Positions 1-11,056 of a stretch of DNA of 64,000 nucleotides are shown here, piece by piece. This DNA comes from Adenophora triphylla var. japonica (Eukaryota > Streptophyta > Magnoliopsida > Asterales > Campanulaceae): the NCBI GenBank assembly GCA_022495995.1, contig JAFEMH010007003.1:1-64000 (forward strand), in the 5' to 3' direction. How positions within the stretch are numbered: position 1 is the stretch's first letter; each line of letters begins with the position of its first letter. Below the pieces are notes generated by a model. That model saw only the letters and a list, made by a program, of their open reading frames with translations, ran no database searches and was not told the origin of the DNA. Both the position numbers and the translations under genes were made by a program.

Positions 1-271
1 ATTGTAAGTAAAGAGTGTAAGTTTTTAGAGGCACTTTGTACTCATGAGTTGTAAATAGTTTGTAAGTGTGGTGTTTGGGTTTTAAACAATGTGTTGTTAC
101 TTCTAAAGGTATAAGGAAAGTGTTTAAGTTTAAACCGAGGTTTTTGGTATATTAAATAATTAAGAAAGGACATTTCAAAAAGTAAAAAAGAAAATTAAGA
201 CGTTCTTCCCGAGATGGTGGTCCCTGGGACGTGGGGCCATAGTAGGACCACGAGTTGGGGAGGCGCTTGAT
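1..271. other. Unassigned left edge
   Basis: AT-rich sequence with no coding signal that I recognise. It does not match the part of the RE1 3' LTR that should lie here, so the upstream part of the RE1 5' LTR has been lost or replaced. Confidence 0.4.
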
Positions 272-556
272 TGACCTCTTCCGAAAAATATACGAACATA
301 AATTACTTCCCGAGTCTTTTCTTTCTTTTTCAATCCCTATCCTTCGAGTCAAAAGTCAATTAAAAGCTTCGATTATTGTTCCATAGTTATTTTAAATGAG
401 TGTAACTTTGAATAAGAGTGTAGGTTTTGTATCCTTGAGGTGAAATTCGTTGAGACCATTACACCATAGTGGGACGAATTAAATTCCTTAAAGATAACAT
501 CTTTTGGTATGCCTAACTCTATCGATTCCTTATCCACAATCGAGTCATATACAACT
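272..556 (+). repeat. RE1 truncated 5' LTR (distal part)
   Basis: This stretch aligns with 14463-14740, the end of the RE1 3' LTR. Both run from a CTCTTC(C/G)GAAAAATATAC start through a shared block around TTCGAGTCAAA to a CATATACAAC end. Only the portion downstream of the TATA box is kept. No clear primer binding site follows, and gag starts about 28 bases later. The two copies differ by many substitutions and small indels, so RE1 is an old insertion. Confidence 0.8.
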
Positions 557-584
557 ATTTTAAGTTATTTAACTTTTCGTATAG

Positions 585-1922
585 ATGGAGTCTGTTTTGA
601 TAAAGGGACAACTTCCCGAAAAAGATAAGTTAGAGAGGCTAAATGGGTTGAACTACAAGCGCTGGAGCTTGAAGATGGAATACCTTCTCACCATTGCAAA
701 GGTATTCTATGTGCGATATGATCCTTCGTCCAAAGGAAAATGAAAATGATAAAGCAACCTGGAGGCAAAGAAAACCAAGGATGCTGAAAAAGTGAAGAAA
801 TGGAAGGCGGATGACTTCATTTGCCGATTCACCATTCTGTAAGCATTAAACAACACGTTGTTCAACGTGTTCCAAATACATAAGACCGCCGCTGAAGTTT
901 GGTTTGCAATCAAACCAAGGTACGTCAATGAAGATGTTGGTAATAAATCTTTTTTGGTCAATAAATTTGTTGAATACAAGATGGTAGATTCGAAGCCTGT
1001 CATTGATCAAGTTAACGAACTCAATGATATAGCCATCGAATGTGCCGATGCGGGTGGACCCATTTTTGAGACATTCCATGTTTCAACCATCATTGGTAAA
1101 CTTCCGCCTTTTTGGAAAGATTACCAAAAGAAATTGAAGCATAAGAAAAAGGCCATCTCTTTAGATAAACTTCTTCAAGGCATCCAAATTGAGACTGAAA
1201 GTCTCAAACGTGATGGCTCAATTTATGAGAGGATTGATGGTGTAAACTATGTGGAAAATAAAAATGTTGCCGGAACTTCCAAGGGAAACCAAGGAAAATT
1301 CAAACGGAAAAACAACTTTAAAAATGATGGAAAGGGTAAAGCTAAGAAAAAGCAGAAGAGTCCTTGTTATGTTTGTGGAAAAACAAACCATTTGACTAAG
1401 GACTGCTATTACCGCAAAGGGCAAACAGAAAATGAACAAGCAAATGTAGTTGAGAGCAACTTCATTAGCATGCTTTCCGAAATCTGTCTAGTCAACAATG
1501 TCGATTCAGATTGGTGGATTGATTCAGGGGCTACATGTCATGTAACTCCAAATCGAAGCTTGTTCAAAATATATGAAGAAGTGAAAGAGCCAAAAGCTGT
1601 TTATATGGGAAATGCTTCTACAAGCGAGGTCTTGGGCATAGGGACCATTATTCTCCCCCTCACTTCGGGAAAGACTCTTACTTTGAAAAATGTGTATCAT
1701 ATTCCCTCTATGAAGAAAAATCTTGTATCCGTTCATAAAATGGACGAAAATAACTTTAAGATAACCTTCCGCGCCCAACAAGTGAATATCACTAAAAATG
1801 GGACGTTTGTTGGAAAGAGCTACATTAAAGACAAAATGTATTTATTGAGCATTGATAATAAAATTACTAGTTTTGATTACTTTGTTGATTCTAATTTTAA
1901 TGTTGAAAAACATGATTTTTGA
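585..1922 (+). pseudogene. gag-pro: RE1 gag and protease (copia)
   Basis: The gag start is taken as the ATG at 585, whose product begins MESVLIKGQL. The frame breaks near 735-860 and resumes as a long frame from 858. In order it shows a UBN2-type copia gag, a basic stretch, a CX2CX4HX4C zinc knuckle (CYVCGKTNHLTKDC, about 1365-1406) that binds RNA, and a protease with the catalytic DSGA motif (WIDSGATCH, about 1512-1540). The pre-integrase region follows. A TGA at 1920-1922 sits where the family normally has a Trp just before HSRLGH, so it looks like a TGG to TGA change. The product would act in the cytoplasmic virus-like particle. Confidence 0.88.
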
Positions 1923-2960
1923 CATTCTAGATTAGGACATATTGGTATAAATGCAATGAGTCGTATGATTAAATATGAATATATTCCAAAATCTTCGACT
2001 ATTTATTCTATGAATAATTGTGAATGTTGCGCTCAATCTAAGTTGACTAAAACATCTTTTAAAAGTGTAGTAAGATCAACTAGGTTACTTGAGTTAATTC
2101 ATACCGATATTTATGACAACAAAGAGCATTTGACTAGAGGTGGAAAATGTTATTTTATTACGTTCATTGATGACTTTTCTAAATTTGCATATGTGTATTT
2201 ACTTAGAACAAAAGATGAAGCTTTTGACAAGTTTAAAATTTTCAAAGCCGAAGTTGAAAATAAAACCAATTTTAGGATAAAATGATTAAGATCGGATAGA
2301 GGTGGTGATTATTTCCCAAACGAGTTGATTTCATTTTGTCAACAAAATGGAATTGTTAGGAAATCTTCAGCACCTAATACTCCACCACAAAATGGAGTAG
2401 CCGAAAGGAAAAATCGATCATTAATGGAGATGGTTAGTGCCATGATTATACATTCAAAATTACCAATGAGCTATTGGGGAGAGACACTATTAAGTTCTGT
2501 TTACGTTTGTAATAGAATTGTGAATAATTATATGAAAACTCCATACGAATTATTTATTGGGCGTAAGCCTAATATTTCACATTTAAAGGTATGGGGTTAT
2601 ATTACATATGTTTTAGATGCAACTTTGAAAAGAAATAAACGTGGGAGCAAAACTGTGAAATCTATATTTATTGGTTATTCTTCAATAAGCAAAGCATATA
2701 GATTTATGAGAATTAATGACAATCGTGTGTTTGAAGCTACACATGCTATTTTTTATGAACATTTAAACATAAAAAGTGTAGACAAGGTAGATATAAACCA
2801 TGAATTGTCAAAAGAACTTGAAGAAGAAAGTGCATTAAGCTCACATGATAATGGTGATGCCCTCACAAATGATGAAAATTTAGACAACAATGAAAATGAT
2901 GAAATAGTTGAGTTAAGGAGAAGCAAGAGACAAAGAATTGAAATGAACTTTGGTTCTGGC
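1923..2960 (+). pseudogene. int: RE1 integrase (copia)
   Basis: The region opens with the zinc-binding HSRLGH part of the pre-integrase domain and two CxxC-type cysteines (CECC). The catalytic core follows with its conserved blocks: LIHTDIYD, LRSDRGGDYF and the TPPQNGVAERKN block with the final Glu, so the D,D-35-E triad is visible. The C-terminal part has the copia HLKVWG motif. A TGA at 2283-2285 cuts the core just before LRSDRGG. The rest is open to the reverse transcriptase region. The enzyme would insert the cDNA into nuclear DNA. Confidence 0.88.
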
Positions 2961-3966
2961 ACATTTATATATATGTTGGAAGAGGATCCTAAAACATATC
3001 AAGAAGCTATGTCTATGTCCGATTCAGACTTGTGGAAAAGAGCCATGGATGATAAAATCAAATCTGTACTTGATAATGAAGCATGGACTCTAGTCAATCC
3101 TCCACCTAATACTAAACCTATTGGTTGCAAGTGAGTTTTGAAAAAGAAACTCAAAACTGATGGTACTATTGATAAGTACAAAGCAAGATTAGTAGCCAAA
3201 GGTTATAGTCAAATAGAAGAAATTGACTATTTCGAAATATTTTTACCGGTCACTAAATTTACATCAATTAGAACTATGTTTGCTATAACATCCATCTATG
3301 GACTAGAGGTTTAGCAATGGATGTTAAAACAGCATTCTTAAATGGAGATTCAGATGAAGAGATTTACATATAACAACCCGAGGGTTATATCTCTAAAGGA
3401 GAAAAACATAAAGTATGTAAATTAAAGAAATCTCTATATGGACTTAAACAAGCACCAAAAAGAAATTCAAAAGTTTGGTTTTAAGAGTAGTAAAGTAGAA
3501 AGTTGTGTTTTTACTAAAGTTACTCTTAACTATAAAGTTGTTATAACTTTATATGTTGATGACTTGCTAATACTTGGTTATGATATTAATTGTATAAATG
3601 AAACAAAGAACTATTTAAAGCAAGTGCTTGGCATAAAGGACTTAGGTCCAGTAGATGTCATTTTAGGGGTTAAGGTGATCAAAAAGGACAAAACTTACAT
3701 ATTAACTCAATCTCATTACATTGAGAAAGTATTAAAGGAGTTTAATTATTTTGATTGCAAAATAAGTAAAAGTCCTATTGACCCTCATATGAAGTTAGTT
3801 CCAAATAAAGGAGAGGCCGTAAATCAAGGAGAATATGCCAAAATAATTGGTAGCATAATGTATGTGGTTAATCATATAAGACTTGATCTTGCATGTGCAA
3901 TTGGCATACTTAGTAGATTTACAAGTAATCCAAGTGAAGAACATTGGATGGAACTAAAAAGAGTAC
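2961..3966 (+). pseudogene. rt: RE1 reverse transcriptase (copia RVT_2), interrupted
   Basis: Typical RVT_2 blocks are visible: the EDPKTYQEAM start, KARLVAKGYSQ, a frameshifted MDVKTAFLNG, GLKQAPK and the catalytic YVDD (LYVDDLLILG, about 3551-3581). A TGA at 3132-3134 replaces the Trp of the usual CKWVLKKK block, and a TAA lies near 3371. Between GLKQAPK and the next block about 30 codons are missing. The domain ends at the TAAGG sequence where RE2 was inserted. Its continuation is at 12751. Confidence 0.9.
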
Positions 3967-3971
3967 TAAGG

Positions 3972-5645
3972 TTTGGGTTTAGGGGTTACAAACACAGAGG
4001 AAAAATAATTAAACAACAACAAAACCCTAGCCCTTAGATCCGTCTAGCATGAAGAGATGAAGAATATGAAATAGAATTACATACCTTGAATGTGATTAAG
4101 TTTGTCAAAAACAGATCTCAAAAGTCAAGCTTAGAATTTTGATGTCGAATCTTCTATCTTCCTTGTTCAACCTTGGTGATGAATCAATCAACGGAGATCT
4201 TCAACCCTTAGGAGATAAAGAAACCTCCCTCTAATGGTGATCCACACGCGAACGAACCAAGAATGCTTCTTGTAGGATTGCTAGACGATCCTCTTGATCA
4301 TTGAATCAATATTCAAAGCCAAAACAATGGAATTATTTGGGAGCCTTTTGATTCTTAATCAATAATCAAAGTCTAGAATTTCATAAACCTAGAACAATGA
4401 TGTGAGAGTAGTAGTTTTTGGCTGCACAAGACTTATATATATATCACATATAAATCCCTAACAATTAGGGTAAAGTCCTTGTCCACGACCAAAACCAAAA
4501 CGCCCAAGGAATTCGCGGACTGGTCAAAATTCGCTCAGGGCATGACTCGTACTCCTGGGCACGACTCTAGCCACGAGTCGTTCCAGGCAGCCACGAGTGC
4601 CCCAAGCCAAATTCCACTCGTATCACGACTCGTGACAAAATTTGCACTCGTGCTGATCAAGGGCACGACTCGTGCTTGATCCCAAAAGTCAAAAGTCAAC
4701 GAAATTCCTTGGTTGCCTCAAAACCCAGTCGTACTGTCTTAATATCACGACTCGTCCTCAGGGGCACGAGTCGTGCCATTCCCCAAATTTCCAATTTTTC
4801 AGCCAATGATCAATTCGTTCTTTGTGTGTGACCCAATAGGAATTATATTATGTTGGTAGTGAGTCGAAACATCAACCTCACAAGACATAAGTGGTTTCTA
4901 GCAAACCATTATGTCCACCCAATTAATATAACATCAAAGCTTGATTCCTCGATAGATCAATTATCACAATCCCTTTATCCACGATGTCTAATTGAACATG
5001 AGTCATGGTTCATGTCAACTCACATGTTCAATGCTTTCTCAATTCTGAATATGTTGATAATCCAAACGCATTTAATCTCTATCAAATCATTTGAGTGGGG
5101 CCACAAATTTCATCAACATCATTCATCAATGGGCCCAAGCAAACATCTCTCTCAACGAGAGGGACAAATTCCATCTTGACTTATCATTCTTCCCTACAAG
5201 AATCCAATCGTGCCAATATATCCCTTATTGCTATCCGATTAAAGATCTTGTTAGACTATATCAAACACAATGTTCATCATGTGAAAGACGATGATAATCT
5301 CAGGTTCAAAGGATTCAATGACACTACTATCATGAGATTTATTCATGACACTTATGAATATAGACCATGTCATAAATCTCATTGGTAGGTCATGTCCAAT
5401 ACTTATTCTCTAGCAAGTATACATAAGTGTAATGTGCATCACATGCATATAATCATCTCTATGATTATCCACTACCAACTTATACTAGTTATTCACAATA
5501 ACTAGGGACACAGTTCAATATAATAAACATCCAAACATATAATGAACCAAATAATACTTTCTTTATAATAAATGATATAGACGATTACATAGCGGTTTAG
5601 ATTATAAGTCAAACATAACTAAACGCCTAGGACACTAAATCAACA
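3972..5645 (-). repeat. RE2 3' LTR
   Basis: This is a 1.67 kb copy of the LTR that also lies at 11057-12750. On the minus strand it starts TGTTGATTTAGTG. The presumed TATA box, a TATATATATA run, is at about 4433-4444. Upstream of it on the minus strand are a CCCTAACAATTAGGG inverted repeat (4456-4470) and at least three CpG palindromes: TCACGACTCGTGA (4623-4635), GCACGACTCGTGC (4663-4675) and GGCACGAGTCGTGCC (4763-4777). The inner end at 3972 has lost a few bases of the terminal TGTTGGG. Confidence 0.93.
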
Positions 5646-5657
5646 GTCTCCCACTTG
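5646..5657 (-). promoter_or_regulatory. RE2 polypurine tract
   Basis: On the minus strand this reads AAGTGGGAGAC directly before the TGTTG start of the 3' LTR. This is the usual plus-strand primer position and composition for copia elements. Confidence 0.75.
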
Positions 5658-5659
5658 GA

Positions 5660-6352
5660 CTAGGCTCCATCTATGTATCGTATACCCATGGACCTCACAT
5701 GACCATCATGCTTTGCTTGTGCGAGGGGCTTTGTAAGTGGATCCCCAATGTTATCATCGGTTGATACTTTGCATATCTTAACGTCTCCCCGATCAATGAA
5801 CTCTCGAATGAGATGGAAACGTCTAAGTATGTGTTTGGATCGCTGATGTGACCTTGGTTCCTTTGCTTGCGCAATGGCACCATTCTCGTCACAATAAAGT
5901 TCCACCGAATTAGTGATACTTGGAACAACTACCAAGTCACTAATGAACTTCTTGATCCAAACTGCCTCCTTAGCTGCATCGGATGTCGTTATATATTCGA
6001 CCTCGGTTGTAGAATCGACTATGGTACTCTGCTTGGAACTCTTCCAACAAATTTCACCTCCGTTAAGCATAAACACAAATCCCGTCTGCGATTAGAAATC
6101 ATATTTGTCGGTTTGGAAGCAAGCATCTATGTAACCTCTTACAACAAGATCTTCTTCCATTCCTCCAAATACCAAGAACGTATCCTTAGTCCTTCTTAAA
6201 TACTTAAGGATTGTCTTGATTGCCATCCAATGGTTCTCACCAGGATCTGATTGGTATCGACTCGTCATGCTCAAAGCATACGAGACATCGGGTTTAGTAC
6301 AAATCATAGCGTACATGATAGATCTGATAGCCGAAAGCGTATGGAACATCAT
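5660..6352 (-). pseudogene. rnh: RE2 RNase H region (copia)
   Basis: Read on the minus strand, an upstream frame (6352-6092) carries the conserved YAMICTKPDVSYALS and KYLRRTKD blocks. A second frame (6076-5660) carries the RNase H blocks EVEYITTSDAAKEAVW, ELYCDENGAI and the copia end motif DPLTKPL. A frameshift separates the two. The second frame ends 15 bases before the 3' LTR, the usual gap for the PPT. The enzyme would degrade the RNA strand during reverse transcription. Confidence 0.9.
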
Positions 6353-6512
6353 TCATTCTCTTTTGCTCATCAGTTGTCTTAGGACACTGTGACTTGCTAG
6401 GAGTAACACCATGACCCATTGGCAAGTTACCTCTCTTAGAATTTTCCATCTTGAATCTTCTAAGAACCTTGTCAATGTAGGTACTTTGACTTAAACCAAT
6501 TATCCTTTTATA

Positions 6513-7639
6513 TCAATCTATATAGATCTTGATGCCTAGAATGTAAGCGGCTTTGCCCATATCTTTCATTGAGAAACATTTCCCTAACCAATACTTGACA
6601 GTCTGAAGTGCAGGAATGTCGTTTCCAATGACTAAGATATCATCGACACACAATAAGATAAATAATACTATGCTCCCAATGAATTTCATGTATATACAAG
6701 GTTCATCTTCGTTCTTGACAAAACCAAACACTTTGATCTTTTCGTCAAAACGAGGATTCCAACTCTTAGAAGCTTGCTTCAATCCATAAATGGATCTCTG
6801 TAACTTGCACACCTTGTTAGAATTTCTTGGATCGACAAAACCTTCGGGTTGTGTCATATACACATCCTTGAGTAACTTCCCATTTAGGAAAGTCATTTTG
6901 ACATCCATTTGCCATATCTCATAGTCATAATATGTAGCTATGGCAATCAAAATTCTAACAGACTTAAGCATGGGAACAGGCGAGAAGGTTTCATCATAGT
7001 CTACACCATTAGTTTGCCTATATCTCTTTGCTACAAGCCTAGCCTTGTATGTATGCACCTTTCCATCCATGTTAGTCTTCTTCTTGAGGACGCACTTGCA
7101 CCCTATGGCTTTTACACCTTCTGGTGGCTCAATCAAGTTCCAAACTTTATTATCCGATATGGATTGCAATTCGGATTCCATGGCTTCTAACCATTTATCC
7201 GAATCGGGATTGGACATCGCCTCTTGATAGGAAGTAGGTTCGTCATTCTCAATGACTTCCACTTCATTACTTTCCAACACGAGAAAACCATATCTCTCGG
7301 GTGCGGATCGTAACCTATCCGATCTACGATGGACTTGTGGATCTTAAATCGGTTCCATAACTTCTTGTGGACTTGGTTCAGTCTCTACTATCGGTTCCAT
7401 GTTATTTTCGGGTTCCTGAACTTCTTCAAGATCAAATTTACTCCCACTAGTTCCTTTAGTGAGAAATTGTTTCTCAAGAAAAATACCATATTGAGCAACA
7501 AACACTTTGTTCTCATTGAGGTTGTAAATGTAATACCCTTTGGTTTCCTTAGGGTAACCAACGAAAATAACCTTGTCAGATTTAGGTGCTAACTTATCAG
7601 AGACAAGTCTCTTCACATAAGCTTCGCAACCCCAAATCT
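6513..7639 (-). pseudogene. rt: RE2 integrase C-terminus and reverse transcriptase (copia)
   Basis: The upstream part (7676-7344) has the FMKIWGCEAYV and FVGYPKETKGYY blocks of the copia integrase C-terminus. From about 7230 the RVT_2 domain runs uninterrupted for some 230 residues: SYQEAM, CVLKKK, KARLVAK, FSPV, QMDVKMTFLNG and GLKQASKSWN. In the catalytic box the Tyr of YVDD is replaced by Cys (LLCVDDILVIGND). A downstream frame break separates it from RNase H. This is the best-kept coding block of RE2. Confidence 0.92.
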
Positions 7640-8521
7640 TCATGAAAGACAAACTAGGTTTTCTTCCATGCCACATCTCATGTGGGTCTTAGGAGCCGAT
7701 TTAGTAAGGACTCTGTTCAGTAAGAACGCAGCAGTCTCTAATGCATGTCCCCAAAAGGATATAGGATGGTCTACTTGACTCATCATCGAACGAACCATAT
7801 CTAATAGGGTTCTATTCCTGCTCTTATGAGGGAAAATTGGATTGCAAACTTTCACAACTATGTCAGACATAAATTCATCGATCTGCAAAGACCATTTATA
7901 AGCGAAATTCCACTTGGAAACTTTCCTTTACTTCTTCTCCTTGACCTGCGCTTGGAATAGTGGCTTTCTTGTAGTAAATGAATCAGAACACATAGGTAGC
8001 AACTCTCTCAAAATGGATAAGTAAGCTCTCCCATTTTTGAATGAGTATGGGTGAAAGGCCCGTTTCGCCTACGACTTTCTCATCAGAGGTTTAAAGAGGT
8101 AGTGATTCTAGGACTAGAGGGAAGTTCAAGTCCTCTCGGAAACACCATTCCATTGTGGCGTTCCAGGTGGAGTCAACTCTAAAACAATTCCACAGTTTTT
8201 GAGATGATTGTCAAACTCTTGGCTCAAATATTCTCCACCAAGATCGGATCGAAGTGCTTTAATAGTTTTGCCAAGTTGATTTTGTACTTCATTTTGAAAT
8301 GTTCTAAACATCTCAAACGATTCACTTTTGGACTTCATCAGATAGACATAGTCATATCTAGATAAGTCATAGGTGAATGTAATGAAATACCGAAATCCTC
8401 CCCTAGCAATGCTGCTCATTGGTCCACATACATCGGTATGTATTAGGCCCAACAAGTCACTAGCCCTTTCACTACTCTTAGTGTAGGGTGGTTTGGTCAT
8501 TTTGCCCAATAAACAATATTC
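7640..8521 (-). pseudogene. int: RE2 integrase core (copia)
   Basis: The minus-strand frame at 8509-8126 holds LGLIHTDVCGPM (first Asp), FITFTYDLSRY, LRSDLGGEYLS (second Asp) and TPPGTPQWNGVSERT (final Glu). A frameshift leads into 7888-7640 with the RSMM, FWGHALETAAFLLNR continuation. The triad residues are present. Stops upstream separate the core from the pre-integrase zinc region. Confidence 0.9.
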
Positions 8522-9343
8522 TCATATTTCATATGATTCATAATCATTTGAGTCTAACATTCCATCATTGTGGAATTTAGAGATGCATTTGTCATTTATA
8601 TGACCAAGCCGGCAATGCCACATGAACGAGTTGTTCACGACATTCGGTTTAGACTTCTTGTCCACATGATAAACATTTTCAACATTATTTTGTTTCTCAT
8701 CAACTTCATGAACATAAAGGCCATTAAATGAATTTGCAATACCATAAAGCATATCATTTAAATAAATATAAAACTTCTTATTCTTAATAAGAAAATTATA
8801 CCCTTCATTATCCAAACAAGAAACTGAAATAATATTCCTACTCAAATCCGGAACATAGTAACAATTGTTCAAAATACTCCCTCCGTCCCACGATAATCTG
8901 CAAAAAGATCCCTTTTGGACGTTCCACAATAATCTACACTTTCCCAAAATAGAAATGGGACCCACTTATCTATACTCACAACCATTACCCACTTACTCCA
9001 CTTTCACTCTCCTACCCAACCATCTACACTCACAACACATCACCTTTTTCACCTTTTACCTTAATTCCCACACCAAGCCAAAAAGTGCATATTTTTATGG
9101 GACGGAGGGAGTAAGTGCTAAGTCACTAGGTAAAGTTACATCATATGTTCCTACGGCTAATGCAGCAACTCTTGATCCATTCCACACACGTAGGTCAACT
9201 TCACCTTGTTTGACTAGCTTCCTATTCCTTAGTCCCTGCACATTTAAACAAATGTGAGATCCACATCCGGTATCTAATACCCATGAATTAGAAATAGAAA
9301 GGAAAATATCTATCATATAGATACCTGAATCAGAAGCAATCAT
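8522..9343 (-). pseudogene. pro: RE2 protease and pre-integrase, split by a MITE
   Basis: On the minus strand the protease begins around 9290 with SWVLDTGCGSHI, so the catalytic DTG is intact. The coding frame runs to 9113 and is then interrupted by the MITE at 8877-9111. It resumes at 8874 with NNCYYVP and the ISVSCL and MWHCRLGHI blocks of the pre-integrase domain. Removing the MITE and one TA restores the frame exactly. A TAG near 8521 ends it. Confidence 0.9.
8877..9111. mobile_element. Stowaway-like MITE inside RE2
   Basis: The ends are inverted repeats, CTCCCTCCGTCCCA at the left and its complement at the right (TGGGACGGAGGGAG). They are flanked by TA at 8875-8876 and 9112-9113. This is the hallmark of Tc1/mariner-derived Stowaway MITEs. 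At 235 bp it is a typical length and has no coding capacity. It must have been mobilised by a transposase elsewhere in the genome. Confidence 0.95.
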
Positions 9344-9379
9344 ATTGCCCTTCTTCGCCTTTAGGCCTTCCTTGTAGGC

Positions 9380-10182
9380 CTTTCAATTACGCTTCCAATG
9401 ACCAACTTCTTGGCAATGGTAGCAAAACGCATCCTTTTGAGATGCATTGGGATCCTCTCCGGCAACGGCAACTTTTGCCTTAGGTTTAGCAACACTTGCT
9501 TTACCTTTGCCATCTTTCTTGAACCCTTTTCCCTTGTTAACCATTAACACGTTTGTCATTCCGGGCTTCTTGATGTTCTTTTCTGCGGTCTTAAGCATCG
9601 CATGCAATTTTGAGAGATTCTTATCCATGCCACTCATGTGATAGTGCATTATAAAATAACCATAACTTTCAGGCAATGAATTCAACATCAAATCCGTGGC
9701 GAGTTCTAAACTCATCGGATTTCCAAGCCTTTCGAGACGCTCAATGTGACCCTTCATCTAAAGGACATGAGCACCAACCGACTGCCCCTCTTGCATCTAG
9801 CACGCAGTTAGGGCTGTAACCACATCATACCTCTCTTGTCTTGCTTACACTTGGAACATTTCCTTTAAGCGCTCCGCAAGATCAAAAGCAGCTTCCATGT
9901 GCTCAAGGTCCTTATGAAGGGCCTTAGACGTGGTGGCAAGCATAAGGCATGTCACATCATTAGAATCATCAACATGTTGCTTGCGAGCATCTTTATCTGC
10001 CCTCGAAGCATAGGCAGCAGGTGGAGGTGGAATGGGTTCGTCAAGAACGTACATTTTCTTCTCTTGCCTTAGAACAATTCTTAGGCTTCTGATCCAATCA
10101 GAATAGTTTGTACCATTCTCTTCGTGCTTGTCCTTCTCAAGGATGGATCGCAGTGACAGGGCTGATTATTGTGATTTGCCAT
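9380..10182 (-). pseudogene. gag: RE2 gag (copia UBN2-like)
   Basis: The likely start is the ATG at 10182 on the minus strand, whose product begins MANHNNQP. A frameshift moves into the frame with GTNYSDWIRSLRIVLRQEK, a typical copia gag N-terminus, and then KMYVLDEPIP. Further breaks separate 10054-9845 from 9757-9383. The latter carries RLGNPMSLELATDLMLNSLP, a Lys-rich stretch and the zinc knuckle CYHCQEVGHWKRN. The fourth metal ligand of the knuckle is now a TGA stop. Gag would coat the RNA in the particle. Confidence 0.88.
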
Positions 10183-11043
10183 TACTAAAATAAAATATGC
10201 AAACAATGAAACGCATAAGTATCAACACATTTATCATCTAAGATCAAATAATGTATTTCATAAATACTCCCACTAAATTATACACCTTCAAATACAAACA
10301 TGTATCATATAATCATAGTAGGCTAAGATCCATATTTCACTTGATTTTGGTTTAACTGAGTCAATGCCCAAAATCAAGTTATTTAGGTAGAAACATCAAT
10401 CATATCACTATATGACTCTTAGAACTTTTATGAGATTTCCTTAGAAATCATATGTCAAAAACATGTTTTATATCTCATCTATGCCTTGAATCAAATCTCA
10501 TTTGAAAGCACCAATTAAGTCAAACCTTTTTCAAACGTATGAGCCATGGAACGATGCACCTAACTGAGTCAAAACTACATCAACCATTATCTCATCTTGA
10601 TCACAAATTAAGATATAATGATGCACCCAACGGAGTCAAAACTACATCAAAATACCCTAAAATTTCACAAGTGTTCTAATCAAGGAATGGCATAAGACTT
10701 AAATATTTAGAAGGCTTTACATGTTAACAAACATCGCATGGTTGTAACATAAATCTTGTGTGTACATAATCATGAACATAGGGCTTCACAAAATTTCAAA
10801 CAAACAATTTGGTTTTAATTTTGAGAAATTACAAATCTATTTTAATCACATTGCATAGATTAACAACCTATGTAAAAGATTAATCCTATTAATCAATTAT
10901 TAATCATGAGCATGACATATCATATATACTTGTTTTCATAAAAACAAAACACATAAAATCTAGATCTATTTCATATAGCATGGATAGCAATTAATCAAAT
11001 TAAATCTAGCATGCCAATTTCAATCCTAATCATGGAAAGACAG
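10183..11043 (-). other. RE2 5' untranslated leader
   Basis: About 860 bases lie between the PBS and the gag start, without a coding frame. The leader contains two copies, 68 bases apart, of a unit reading GATGCACCYAACKGAGTC followed by AAAACTACATCAA (about 10553 and 10621). This is a plausible place for packaging signals, but nothing here proves it. Confidence 0.6.
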
Positions 11044-11055
11044 GCTCTGATACCA
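11044..11055 (-). promoter_or_regulatory. RE2 primer binding site (tRNA-iMet)
   Basis: On the minus strand this is TGGTATCAGAGC, the exact complement of the 3' end of plant initiator tRNA-Met that primes most plant copia elements. It lies one base inside the 5' LTR. Confidence 0.95.
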
Positions 11056-11056
11056 C

